Below, piece by piece: positions 1-10,595 of a stretch of DNA of 64,000 nt. How positions within the stretch are numbered: position 1 is the first letter of the stretch; each line of letters begins with the position of its first letter. This DNA comes from Sabellastarte sp. h YS-2021 (lineage: Eukaryota; Annelida; Polychaeta; Sabellida; Sabellidae): assembly GCA_964017235.1 (NCBI GenBank), contig OZ024931.1:22854189-22918188 (forward strand), read 5' to 3'. The notes under the pieces are model-generated. The model saw nothing but the letters and a program-made list of their open reading frames with translations, was not told the DNA's origin and searched no databases. Made by a program: the position numbers and the translations under genes.

Positions 1-1662
1 TTGCATTGGCACCTTCATGCTTGGCACCTTAACACCACTCAGAATCTCTTATATCATTCTCTGAGCAAGGGGTAGAGAGATTTAGGGCATCTCAAGGACC
101 CTCATCTTGGAAATGTATGAGTCATGATGGACCATTTTGAGTTCTGGTACCAACAGAATAAGGTGGCCATCTCAGAGCCTACTGTCTCAAATATACCAGA
201 TTTTTTTATCCATTTACTTGCAAAAATCTGAAACCTGTCACTATTGCTGGCTTTGCAGCAGCCATAGCTGATCATTTATATTTTTTGTGCAGGAGTTGAG
301 CAAAAGCCTGGATCTTTATAGGCCTATTGCAAGTGTTTATAGAGAGAAGCCCACTGCTAACAGAGGTGTAGCATCAAGGGATTTGCCTTTGCTTCTGTTG
401 GTTTTCACAAAAGGCTCCTTATTAACCTTTAAAGGAGGTCAGTCTAAAAAAGTTTGACTTGCAAGACTGTTGCAATGGCATTGGCATCTGGCAAAAACAA
501 GGTAAAGTGTATTCTGGGACTTTGGCTCCTTCAGACACAAGCCTCATAGGAAGGAGGTTACAGTTTCTCCCTCCTACCTACCTTTTCAGCAAGGACCGAT
601 TAGCCTCAATTGGTCTAGATTGGCTCCAGTGGTCACTTCAGCTCTAGATCATTCCTGAACTCAAATTGCCTGGACACATGATTTGTTGTCCTCTTACAGC
701 ACTTAGATCCTTCTTGGACAGGACTACTGCTTGGAGAAAAGGGAAAGTCTCCTTCTGCCTTTTAGCAAGAATCAGTTGGCTTCTGATGGCCCAGATGGCT
801 CAAACCAGTGGTCATTCCAGCTCACAAACCTTTCTTGAGCTGACGTTGGACTGATGTTGTGACACTCTGCCCTCTTACAGTACTTAGTTACTGTCAAGAC
901 AGTACAAGTACTTCAAGGAGGGGAAGAATCTCTTGCTCATATCTTTTAAGGAAGGCTTGATGGAGATATCTTGAGTTCTGCTATCTCTTCCTGGATCAAT
1001 CTGGCTGCATGATTAGATTGTCAGTCCTTCAATTCTGATTCTCAGAATCTATACATTGAGACACATATTACATCCATGGCTGCCTCTTTAGTTTTCAAGA
1101 CCCACAATTCTTTACTACATTCTACTCGAAGATGTAGCTTGGCAATCCCATGACCAGTCCATGAACAAATTGGGTCTTGTGGATTCACCTCAGCATGTAG
1201 TCAATTTTTTGTGTATTTATACATGTTATTCATATGACTCGCATATTTATGTTCTCTCCAGTTATACAAGTGTTGTGTCACTGACATATGTCTTTCTTAA
1301 CTTACATACGGCCCCATATCTGCAGTTTATGCAGTTCAGTTTGCCTGCTTGGAGATATTCTCATTGTCAGATGATGACATCTTGTTTGGGGAGTTATGCA
1401 GACATCTCCGGCCAATACTGGGTGATGGTTAATACTGCTATATGATTTGTTGTAAAATTGTCTACAACAGCAACAGCAGCAACAATGACGACCACATCAT
1501 GGATCTCTTGTTGAGGTTAGCAAATTACTTATCTGTGATGAAGAAGTAATATATAACCTAAGATGTGGTGTATGGAAGCTTATCTTATCCTCTTATCAAG
1601 TGCTTTATTTCGTGACCCCTTGTCTGACAATCATCTAACAGTGTGGCCAAAACAAATACCCT
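1..1662. other. Non-coding stretch, probably interior of a DIRS-type element
   Basis: No gene recognised. The stretch runs directly into a DIRS-type internal complementary region and right end at 1663-2027, so it is probably non-coding interior of the same element, by position only. It contains loosely repeated segments (around 460-660 and 690-850) that share phrases such as a 'cagtggtca' motif. Small open frames here look like chance. Confidence 0.4.
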
Positions 1663-2027
1663 CCACCTGTTATGGTTGTATTCAAGCACTTGTGAGGATA
1701 AGGTAAGGCTATTTTACGCAATAAAATGTAACAAATTTTATTGTAATTTAACTTTTTACAAGTTAAATACTGACCTTATCCTCACAAGGATAAACCCACC
1801 CTACCTCCCCGCATAATTTGTTTTCTGGGGACCAAAAATACAATGAAGAACTGTCGACAACGACTACTGCGCAAGCACGGACATGCGCAGACAAGGGGTC
1901 ACCTCTCGTGGCAAGAATATTCCTGAAAAAATTCTTGTCGGTCGATGCGTTTTGCTCCACAAAACCAAACAAGCACTTGTGAGGATTTAACTTGTAAAAA
2001 GTTAAATTACAATAAAATTTGTTACAA
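1663..2027 (+). mobile_element. DIRS-type retrotransposon, right end (fossil)
   Basis: This is the internal complementary region plus right inverted terminal repeat of a tyrosine-recombinase (DIRS order) retrotransposon. The segment at about 1684-1790 reads as two reverse-complemented termini joined head to head. Its second half is the reverse complement of the final ~45 bases ending near 2027. The same design recurs at 44180-44495 (same family) and 29692-30006 (another family). The left part is off the window or lost. A repeat resumes at 2028, which fixes the right boundary. Confidence 0.7.
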
Positions 2028-2345
2028 TCTGTATGTATGGGTAATATTCAAAACATCCAAACCATAATTCGAACATACAAATGAAAATCAAAATGGGAGA
2101 AGTCTTAAAGCTTCATAATTTTTAGTTTACTGAATTGTCTTGTTTTAATATTTATTCTTTACATGCAATTTCTTTCTCTTAGATGTTATTTTCTCTACTT
2201 AAACATTGTTTGGACACTGACACTGCTCTGAAAGTATCCCAATCTGTGTACTGTTTCACTACTTCTATATCTCATTGTGTTGAAAACTATTTTCCCAGGC
2301 TGTGGGGTACGGGCATCTCTGATGCTATTTTAATGTATTCCATTC
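2028..2345. repeat. Interspersed repeat, copy 1
   Basis: About 315 bp that is clearly similar to 61275-61600 in the same orientation, with shared runs such as 'gtaatattcaaaac', 'gaattgtcttgttttaat' and 'acgggcatctctgatgct'. The DIRS-type end at 2027 abuts it, so the DIRS element appears to have inserted into this older repeat. Family not recognised. Confidence 0.65.
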
Positions 2346-3260
2346 CATTCTCATTGGTATCAAATCTGTAAGCAAATAGGCTGTAAACTGCACTGAACCA
2401 TGGATATCTTGAAAAAGAATTAGTCATTAGAGATGAAAGGTTAGCTGAAGTTGAAATATAGCTTTGGTAAAACCCTGCAATGGTGGAAAATTTAGGATAA
2501 AAAGTGAAGTTATTGTTCTCTTTTGGAATGTTGATATAGAAGGAACAAGTGTATTCTAATCTAGTGTTCTCAGTTCTTTGAAAAAAATTGGGTGAGATGA
2601 AAGGTTCTTTAAAAAAACATGGGGTTTGGTAAAGCCAAAAAAAAGGTTAGAAAGGCTGGGGTTAAACAGTTGGGGTTTGGGTTTGTTGTAGAATGATGTT
2701 TGGGCTGGAGCATCCATGAGTTTAATCTTATTGTAGCTTGGGAACTGCATAGGCTTATAAGTTCACACACATAATCCTCATTCTTTCTCATTCTGTTATA
2801 AATCCTAGAGCTGCTCCTGTAGATATTTGAAAAACAGAGGGTTCAGAGTAAGAAAATGTAAAACTTACAGGCAGTGTCATCCTGAAAAGTTGAAGTTCTT
2901 TCAACAGATAAGATAAATGCCAAGCCTAAAATTATCACAGTAATAAACAATCTTTGTTCTGAGATATTACAATTTTCCATGGTTTTACATGACCAAAACA
3001 AGACATTTCAAATTACTGCAGCAATATTTCTAATGTAATATAAAATACAGACTTATCCATCTTTAATGAGAATTATTTATACTAAACATCCAATTTTACA
3101 AATATCTTAAATGGTAAATTATATTCCCATAAGGTTTTTGGTAAAGTATCATTATACCTTGATTTAGCTTATTTTAAAAATGTTTTGTGAAAACCCTGGT
3201 AACATATGAGTTTTCCCACAGTGGCTAGTAACTTACTCTGTATCTCTGATGAATCTCTAG
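2346..3260. other. RUFY intron sequence, nothing recognised
   Basis: AT-rich sequence upstream of the first RUFY exon in this window. I see no exon, RNA gene or named repeat. Earlier RUFY exons (RUN domain and N-terminal coiled coil) must lie to the left of the window. Confidence 0.4.
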
Positions 3261-3428
3261 GAAGTAGAGAAAGAACTGGAGTTACAGATCAGTCTGAAAC
3301 AGGAGATTGAGATGGCACTACGTCTTCTGGAGAAAGACATACACGAGAAACAGGACACAGTCGTATCACTACGCAAACAGATGGATGATATCAAGTCCAT
3401 TAATCTCGACATTTACAACAAATTACAG
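3261..3428 (+). CDS. RUFY2: RUFY2-like protein, coiled-coil exon (1st in window)
   Basis: This exon encodes 56 residues of the central coiled coil of a RUN and FYVE domain-containing protein (RUFY1/2), a Rab effector on endosomes. It is flanked by an acceptor (ctctag) and donor (gtgagt) and is in phase 0 at both ends. The translation begins [18 protein letters not shown] and continues through [12 protein letters not shown] to NLDIYNKLQ, matching vertebrate RUFY2 almost residue for residue ([19 protein letters not shown] in the human protein, from memory). The next exon is at 22388 and joins with no missing residue against the vertebrate protein. The intron between them is 19 kb and contains the antisense GnRH gene. 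Family assignment is very safe; RUFY2 over RUFY1 is a closeness judgement, since invertebrates may have one co-orthologue. Confidence 0.93.
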
Positions 3429-3906
3429 GTGAGTTTAGAAGACACACCATATCGCAAAAGTTAATAGGACGCAGTCATGATAACTGTGGTCATTTGGAAA
3501 AGGTCAAATGAACAAATGTTAAGGTCACTCTATATGTCTCTTAGGGGTATGATCGAACAGTCAGCACTGATAGATCGAGGTAAATTTCATGAAACTTTGA
3601 TCCCAATTTTAATGGTCCAGTGCTCCTAAATATAACAACTGAATGAACCACTTACATTTTTTTACATAATAAAACATAAATAACACACCTTACTTACATT
3701 AAATTGTATAATCTACCATTTTTAACATAATATTAAATATTTTGTGTGGTGGTGTTAGCTAATTTAAGCAAGTTAAACCTTTTATCTTGATACTTTTTTC
3801 ATTTATGTGAGCCACCGTATTGGATGTTGTTTCCTGTTTAGGTGGATACTAAACTTTGTGAGGCCCCTACGTTGAGTTGAATTTTTATCCGTGAGCATGG
3901 TTCTTT

Positions 3907-4391
3907 AAGCATTCCGCAAGGGATGCTTGTTTGTATTTAGGGGAGAGGGGAGAGAGGGTCTCGCCAGTGCCTGCATTTTCTATTGCTTATAGCTCAGCAA
4001 CCAGTGGACAAATTCTCTTCAAATTTAGCACATGTATGCAGTAGCCCTGGAAAAAACTTCTGAATATGGTGTCATGACATTTCAAACAATCAATTAAGTG
4101 ACATGACCAAAAACATGTTTTTCCAAGGGGTGTGCTTTTCTGGATGATAACTTAAAAAGCGCTTCATGTATTCACATGTAATTTGGCAAGTAGGTTTTCC
4201 AAAAAATCAGTTTCACCCCATTTTTGGTGGCCATCTTGAATTTCTGGGTAAAACATAAAAAAAACAACAAATTAATCTCTGTAACTTTGAATTTTTGCAT
4301 AAATAGAAAAACATGTTAAACAGAGGAACATATTGATTTGGACACAATGATTAATGCTCAGTGGCATGCTTTATTTTTGCTGTGCTAAAAC
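3907..4391 (+). mobile_element. Hairpin-ended (Helentron-like) element, short
   Basis: The left end is a hairpin with arms AAGCATTCC / GGGATGCTT (3907-3928, loop gcaa, one G-T pair). The right end near 4361 has GGCATGCTT, the complement of the left arm with one change, then an imperfect hairpin of TTTTTGC and GCTAAAA. The interior contains 'caaattctcttcaaatttagcacatg', a phrase type common to this class. It lacks a long tandem core. Confidence 0.45.
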
Positions 4392-4766
4392 AATTTCTTT
4401 TTCTTTTTGCGAAGCAATACTTTAGTTGTTACTGTTTCTCCTGATGATCATATAAAAGGTAGTTGAATTGTGCTTCTATTCATTTGTAATACATTAAAAT
4501 CTGTTCATAGATAAGAAAAAAATTACAACTTATTTAAGTGAATTATCCTTTTGTGATTACCTTCTTTATTATAAAAATCAGCCATAGGTCAACAATATGA
4601 GAAATATACAGATCTACTCCACATAGAAATAAAGCTGAAGAAATGGATCCCATTAGCAGAAAGAATCAAAAAGATTTCATTGTATATTGTCCTTAAAGGT
4701 CACATATCACACTTTTAAAAAAATCTGAGAAATATGTTCCCCATGATGTCCTTATATGTACTTGAA

Positions 4767-5523
4767 GGGGTACGGACAAAAAGTAACTGGACAAAAAGTA
4801 TTGGCCCAAAAATGACTAGGACAAAAAGTAACTGGACAAAAAGTATTTTATGTTTTTACATGAAACAGTTGAAACATACGTTAGCACTAACATTAAAAAT
4901 ACATTTTACATTAACATTTATAACTTTTTACACATATATCAGCTATCCAACACAGTCTTATAATATGCCCTACCCCCTAGAGGAAGTCTTCCATACTTTT
5001 TCCACCATTTTGCATGGTAGCACACAGGTACTTTAGTCTTTCCTTGAAACCAGACAGGATTACAATTTACTGGCACCTTTCATGTTTTACCTGTAAGGAT
5101 AATTACATTTAGCAATCACTAGAATACCTTTCAAAGATGGCCTTAATTACAATTTCATCATTTCCCTGTTGTCATTCAAACTACGCTTTCATGCTACAAA
5201 GACAACAACTTTTGATTTAATGCCACACACTACAGGGAAACCACAGCCAAAGGAGTTATGTTAATCTCAAAGCCTAACATAAGATTCTTTGTTGACCCCT
5301 TTTATAGTACATGCCAGGATAATAAATGTAACATATGGAAAAGATAAAACTTACATAGAAATATATAAAGTACAAATATTATATCATTTGGTTTATATGT
5401 ACAAAAAAAGTCCTAAATAAAAAAAAATGAAACTCTTTTTGTCCTATGTCTGATACTTTTTGTCCAGTTACTTTTTGTCTGGGTGCAATACTTTTTGTCC
5501 AGTTACTTTTTGTCCTACAATCA
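4767..5523. mobile_element. Non-autonomous DNA transposon with repeat-built terminal inverted repeats
   Basis: The two ends are inverted copies of each other (about 4770-4850 and 5434-5520). Each end is a tandem of the motif GGACAAAAAGTAACT / GGACAAAAAGTATT. An 8-bp direct repeat TACTTGAA flanks the element (4759-4766 and 5524-5531), consistent with an 8-bp target duplication as made by hAT-like transposases. No transposase is encoded; the interior is AT-rich. The superfamily is inferred from duplication length only. Confidence 0.7.
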
Positions 5524-5531
5524 TACTTGAA

Positions 5532-6322
5532 TACAGTGTGTGTTGAATTTCGGTGTCAGAAATGTTTGAAAGTAGAGTATTCTAAACTTTTAAAGTATGG
5601 AGTCTTGTGTCTGTGTTATATCTCTGTATCAGTACAAAACATTGGATATACAACACACACCTAGGGTATCTTATGTTTTGCATATTTTACTTGATTAAAG
5701 TCACCTAATGTAGCCCATCATATTTTGCCACTCAAAACACAAGTTACATTGAAAATCATCTTCATCTGTAGTTTGTTACTGAGAAAGTGTTCTAATGTTT
5801 TAGTAGAGCCATCTGTCTTTGTGTGGGCAGTTTTCTTCATATTACTACATTGCTTGTACATTCCGGGTTGCTGACCATGTTTTGTGTTAATTTATTTGCC
5901 ATCGTAAGTGGTGCATGTTGCATCCAGTGATGTGGTATATAGGGGACCCACCTTTCAATCTTATACTGCAATCCATGGATGTTGCCTTATAAATAATTTG
6001 ACAAACCAAGACAACTGAATAAATAAAGTCAACTTTGTGGTAGTTATAAAATGTTTTTGGGTGAAGCTTTGTCAAACACATAATGTATGGCATGGTGTCA
6101 TTATGAAACACAATTTCTGGATGAACTGACGTCACTCTGTCTAGACAGGAAGCAAGTATGATGTGCCACCTAGCGAATGCACACTACTGACCGGTCCTGC
6201 CGGTATTATATACAGGACATCTTTTTCTGGTGTTTGGCGGGACCGGTCGCGCCGACCGGTAAAGCAATTGGCCATTGGATAGGGTAGTAACTCATAAAAA
6301 TTTAATTTACTTATTAAATTTG
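5532..6322. other. Intron sequence with ACCGGT palindromes
   Basis: Mostly unremarkable AT-rich intron. At 6190-6260 there are three ACCGGT sites, in 'gaccggtcctgccggt' and 'gaccggtcgcgccgaccggt', a GC-rich palindromic patch that may be the end of an unidentified element. No gene seen. Confidence 0.35.
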
Positions 6323-6352
6323 CAATTTTATTACGCTACAATAGCTTACCAT
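6323..6352 (-). mobile_element. 30-bp fragment matching a DIRS terminus
   Basis: Thirty bases here are the exact reverse complement of 29702-29731, part of the internal complementary region of the DIRS element at 24480-30006. That region should mirror the left terminus of the family, so this is a stub or solo piece of such an end. No more of the element is visible around it. Confidence 0.5.
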
Positions 6353-7938
6353 CAATTTTGTATGTCTCCTCAGCTGTGGGAAAGGACAGTATGGTGCAGA
6401 CAGGGTTGTCCAAACTATGTCCTAAATCCCACAAATAAGCATTTGCAAACAAAATTTTAAACTAACACAAAACCTATATTTTATTAGATGAGTAACTGGT
6501 CTTTAACCAAAACAACAAACCATCATGAAGGCTAAAAGTATTTATATTTATTTTTGTATTGGTAAAATGTTTGATCAGGCTTATAATTAGTAACAGTCAT
6601 TATGGTGTTATAACACTACCATCATAAAGACAGTTTAGAGATATTAGTAAGAAAATAAAAGTATAGCTTTAGTCATCCATTGTGCTTGACTGAAGTAATG
6701 TTTTCTTTTACAGAATGTACTCATGTCAGACTTTACAATATGCCAACAACGTTTCCATAATGTCCCCATGTTTTGTGTTGGCAACACTGGCCATTTTCAG
6801 AACACCCACTGGGTCTCTCTCCATTTTGTCCATTATTCTGAAAATAGAAGATGCTGTAACAGATTCCTCACTTACCACAGTGGTCATGTATAACAGATAG
6901 TAAATTAAATTGTATAGTTTCGACAAGTTTGCTTTTTAAGCTGTTAAATTGAAAAACATTGAAAAATATATAAAGCATTATCCATATAAGGAAGTTCTTT
7001 TCAATTAATAAGGACATCATCATTACATTAGTAATGATATTGCTCAGTAATTTACTACTAATTTTGGGAAACAGTAATGAAATTAAAACTTTCATTGTTA
7101 ATATTAGAAGAAAAGAATTGATACTGATTATTATTAAAATGTGATTTAACCATTTTCTGATTCTTTTTATTCAGTAAAAGATATCTATTCCCAGAAACAA
7201 CGATAACTACAGTGTAATGAACATGGAGATGATCAGACCTCTGAAAGCCTGCATTATCCCTAAATTTTCTCCTGAAATAAAGGAATGATAATATGAGAAG
7301 ATTGTATAAAGGAACAAATTGATGCAAAACATCTTCTGAGGCACTACACAGGCTTGTGTTCTAAAATGTATGGAAGTAATTTGTAATAGTAAATTACAAT
7401 GTAGCATAACTGTTACAGTGGTTTGCATAAATGTTATATTCAAAAAATTAAATGTTAAATTTAAATAATTTAAATTCTGCACCTTGAATCAGAAATTTCC
7501 CAAGATGAAATGACATGACATACTCACAAAATGAATTTATTTTACAATAACACATTAATATTTGATTTCCTGTAAATGTCTTCCATAAACTTATATGTAA
7601 AATACATGTGTTTTATTCAAGACTAAAGAAGTGTTATAACCAAGTATTAAAAGTACAAAAATCTATTCAAAAGGACATTGGCAAATGAAGTGATATACCC
7701 TCCATCCATTCCCAAATGTGATGTCTCGCATTATTATGCAATGGGATATTTCTGTCCTGGTCATTGAGGCTGGAAAACATCGCTTTGTTGTGGGCATTCT
7801 CAGCTAAACACTCATAAACTCTGCTCATTTCAATCTGGAATTACCAACATTGTTACATATGTGTAGTTGGAATGTTTTGTTGCAGCATCTGTTGAATGGA
7901 TCCAAGTAACTATCCCCTCAATACAAAAAAACTGCAGC
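6353..7938. other. Intron sequence; one protein-like minus-strand frame
   Basis: No recognised gene. On the minus strand, 6726-6900 reads a well-composed peptide (SSIFRIMDKMERDPVGVLKM, then ASVANTKHGDIMETLLAYCKV and a stop). A possible donor GTAAGTGAG lies on that strand near its 5' side (about 6870-6880), in the wrong place for an exon upstream of a stop. It may be a decayed exon or transposon coding fragment. I do not recognise it and make no functional call. Confidence 0.3.
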
Positions 7939-8166
7939 GAAATCCATTTAAATAGAACTCTGATGTTTTAAAAAGTAAACTCTGATGAATTGTTATCCAA
8001 TTAAGGTAATCTCTGATGTAATGAAATCCATTTCAGGTAAACTCTGATGTATTGAAATCCATTTAAGGTAAACTCTGGTGTATTGAAATCCTTTTAAGGT
8101 AAACTCTGATGTATTGAAATCCATTTAAGGTAAATTCTGATTTATTGAAGTCCATTTAAGGTAAAC
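7939..8166 (+). repeat. 32-33 bp minisatellite, about 7 units
   Basis: Tandem copies of a unit with core 'gtaaactctgatgtattg' followed by 'aaatccatttaag'. The central copies (about 8035-8130) are nearly identical and the outer ones diverge. The unit is non-coding. Confidence 0.85.
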
Positions 8167-8604
8167 CTTTTATAATTAGAAGTCCCTCTCCAGTAGGAAT
8201 AAACAGTAAGCTTACCAGAGTGATGTTAATTTTAAATTTTATCATAAATGAAGAAAAAAAATATTGCCCAATTCTGCATTATATATTTCAAAAAGTTATA
8301 TAACATTTATTATCCACCACATTAAATAATCGGTCAACTTAGTCCATATAATTATCTAAAGAATGTGAAAAATAAGCTCTGATACATGTTCATACTAAGG
8401 GGTATCATCAAGTATAAAAACTTGAGATTTCTCTGTCATTTCTGCATGGATTTTAATGCTCAAAAGATGCTATGTAAAGTTACCTTTGTAATGATATATA
8501 TGCAACATATGATTGTGTAGGTTGTATTATTGTTTAAATATTTTGGGAAAATTTGGCCCTTGTTTAGGTGAAAATAGCAAAATTTATCTCTGGTAAGGGG
8601 TGCT

Positions 8605-8770
8605 GAGGTCCTTGGTGGCCTAGTGGTTAGCAAGTTTGGCATCTAATTACAGGCTGTCACCTCTGTGTGGGTTCAAGTCCCACAAGTGGCAATGCTGAGG
8701 ACCTGTCCCAGTATTACCCTTAATGTTGAATAGGATGTAAAACTGCAACTTTGACTTTGGCTTTGGTAAG
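8605..8770 (+). mobile_element. tRNA-derived SINE (family A)
   Basis: The head resembles a tRNA gene, with an A-box-like 'tggcctagtggttagcaag' and a B-box 'gggttcaagtcccac'. The tail carries the sequence shared with 47283-47439 ('gcaatgctgaggacctgt', then 'gatgtaaaac..caact'). The anticodon arm does not fold as a real tRNA, so this is a SINE, mobilised in trans by a LINE. Confidence 0.75.
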
Positions 8771-9647
8771 TGCCAATGTCAAATACATCTATAGTATATC
8801 AGTTTCTACGTGAATGTTTTTCCTTGAAATTTAAACTGTTACATTGAGACATTCTTTAAAGAGGAAAATTTTTGTTTCTGGACAAAGATCCAATATGGCT
8901 GCTGATTTCTTACACATTATCTGTGTGACAGTATGATCTCTAGCCACCACAAGTCTTTAGTGATTTGACCCAGCTAAGTAAATGGGTTTTTGGATTGTTG
9001 TGCCTTTAATTCTATAAGGTGATGGAGATTATAATGTTTTTATTAAGTAAGAATTCTCTGTAAACCCTTATATTCACCTGACTTTGCACTGCTTGATGTA
9101 GATATTAGTTATGTGTCACTTGCCAACGTATATGTTGGGATGTTTTCTTAATCATTGTATTTGATTCAGGAATGAGTGATTTGGATTGCTCTGAAGAGCA
9201 TATATGCTGAAAGAATGATCTAAAGCTCTCTTCTCTTTCAACACTGGACTTAAATAGAACTATTCATGTTGACAGAGTTCAACTTTGATCGTAAAATTGT
9301 TTTAAAGACTGTATAATGGTAACTGATTGCTCTGTATATTATGTTCACCATGTTGCTTGGTTCAAGTTTCCAGAGAAACCATTGTGCTAAATGTATTTTG
9401 TAACATCAGCAGCTGGCTCCTGTTTTAGTCCATTCTTTTGCAACAGAAAAAAAACAAAATGAAAGTGGTTGGTAATCAACCCTTTAATAACTGATGGAAA
9501 GTAAAATCCTGGGACTGAGGGGAATTTCCCAGAAAATATCCTAAAAATGTTTCAGCTGTATTTCTATTCTGAAACAGGAGATATAAATTTCATATAACTC
9601 AAAATTTGATATCATGGTTTGATTGATTGGTGAAAACAGGTGAAAGG
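8771..9647. other. Sequence downstream of the GnRH gene
   Basis: This is the 3' flank of the minus-strand GnRH gene. An ATTAAA on the minus strand (about 9482-9487) is a candidate poly(A) signal about 160 bases beyond the stop codon. Nothing else was recognised. Confidence 0.3.
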
Positions 9648-10595
9648 TCAATTACTTGTGAAACTTGACTTTTCACTTTCATGCTTTAACCAAGACACAC
9701 TTGCCTCAAAGATTTCAGCAAGTAGCTCTTCCATGTCTTTCTTGAAGCCACACCTGTGCTTTTTGTCATCCTTTCTTCTACCCTCTCCCTTCAAACTGCT
9801 GCCTCTGTATCCACTCCCTGGGCCATCATCCCAGGCTCCCTGCAGTGAAACAGCAGCATGATGGGCTCCAAAATTTCTTCTGCTCAACTTTTGCCCAAGT
9901 TGATCAAAATCAGTAGAGTCTTGTGGTAAAGTGTCGGGAAGATTGTGTGACCTCTTCCATGTAATAGACATATCATTTTCAGTCAAAGCCAGTATTTCAT
10001 CAGGGACAATTTCCAATCTCTTTGGTACTTTAGGCATCTCAAGTATGTTATCAGGCATAATTTCAGACCCTCTGTGTACTTTGGACATGTCTAGTATTCT
10101 TTTAGGCACATCATCAGACCTTGCCAGTACCTTAGACATCTCTTGTATTGCTTCAGGTACCTCTTCAGCCCTCTTAAGTATCTTAGACATGTCTAACAGT
10201 TCAAGCACATTTTCAGACCTCTTCAGTGAATTAGTCATGCCGAGTATTCTGGTATGCAGAGTGTCAGGCCCCTGCTGAGCCTTTGACATGCCCAGTATCC
10301 TTTTAGGCACATTTTGAGACCTTTGTAGTACCTCAGATATGTCCAGCATTTCATTTGGCATATTTTGAGACTTCTTCAGTGACTTAGACACTCGCAGTAT
10401 TGTGTCAGGCCCATTGTCAAACCTCTTCAGCACATGAGACATGCGTTCTGCTAGGAAGGACCTCTTTCCTGCTGCCCAACCTTTGCTGTAGTGGTAGTTT
10501 TGAGCATCCACAAGGCATGTGAGGAGCACACTGACACATAAAAAGTTCATGGAAAGTAGGAACAATATGTCACAGGTGTGATGTCTGAAACACAT
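9648..10595 (-). CDS. GnRH: GnRH-family prohormone with repeated propeptide
   Basis: A secreted neuropeptide precursor of 315 residues from the chosen start (ATG at 10593-10595; an in-frame ATG at 10548-10550 would give a shorter signal peptide). Residues 1-31 form a hydrophobic signal peptide ending LLTCLVDA. Residues 32-43 are the hormone QNYHYSKGWAAG, followed at once by the KR cleavage site; Gln would cyclise and Gly donate the amide, giving a GnRH-type undecapeptide amide. Residues 51-202 are nine 17-residue tandem repeats. The tail is charged and has one Cys in HRCGFKKDMEELL (residue 282). Known mollusc forms (octopus, oyster, Aplysia) begin pQNYHFSNGW, so the family call is strong. Lys replaces the usual Asn and the second aromatic is Tyr. 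Known molluscan GnRH precursors are usually much shorter, and the C-terminal end may be spliced differently (see findings). The gene lies antisense in a RUFY intron. Confidence 0.9.
   Translation of the reverse strand: MCFRHHTCDILFLLSMNFLCVSVLLTCLVDAQNYHYSKGWAAGKRSFLAERMSHVLKRFDNGPDTILRVSKSLKKSQNMPNEMLDISEVLQRSQNVPKRILGMSKAQQGPDTLHTRILGMTNSLKRSENVLELLDMSKILKRAEEVPEAIQEMSKVLARSDDVPKRILDMSKVHRGSEIMPDNILEMPKVPKRLEIVPDEILALTENDMSITWKRSHNLPDTLPQDSTDFDQLGQKLSRRNFGAHHAAVSLQGAWDDGPGSGYRGSSLKGEGRRKDDKKHRCGFKKDMEELLAEIFEASVSWLKHESEKSSFTSN
9990..10445 (-). repeat. Nine tandem 17-residue (51-bp) repeats in the GnRH propeptide
   Basis: Units begin RMSHVLKRFD, RVSKSLKKSQ, DISEVLQRSQ, GMSKAQQGPD, GMTNSLKRSE (16 residues), DMSKILKRAE, EMSKVLARSD, DMSKVHRGSE and EMPKVPKRLE. 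The rough consensus is [DEG]MSKVLKRSExVPxxIL. A decayed tenth unit follows (ALTENDMSITWKRSHNLPDTL region). Several units carry Lys-Arg or Lys-Lys at the same place, so convertases could cut between them. The units are quite diverged but stay in frame, which suggests selection on the protein. Confidence 0.9.
10467..10502 (-). other. Mature GnRH-like peptide (QNYHYSKGWAAG)
   Basis: This segment codes for the hormone itself. It is preceded by the signal peptide end (VDA) and followed by AAG AGG (Lys-Arg) for prohormone convertase cleavage. The two residues inserted after Gln-1 relative to vertebrate GnRH and the conserved His, Ser, Gly and Trp are the lophotrochozoan signature. Confidence 0.9.

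Noticed and set aside
9931-10278. 115-codon + strand frame opposite the GnRH repeats
   Set aside because: An antisense shadow of the repeated propeptide; the minus-strand reading has the signal peptide, hormone and cleavage sites.
10467-10502. Corazonin or adipokinetic hormone instead of GnRH
   Set aside because: Corazonin begins pQTFQYSRGW and AKH is shorter without the inserted residues; pQNYHxSxGW with two residues before Gly fits lophotrochozoan GnRH best.
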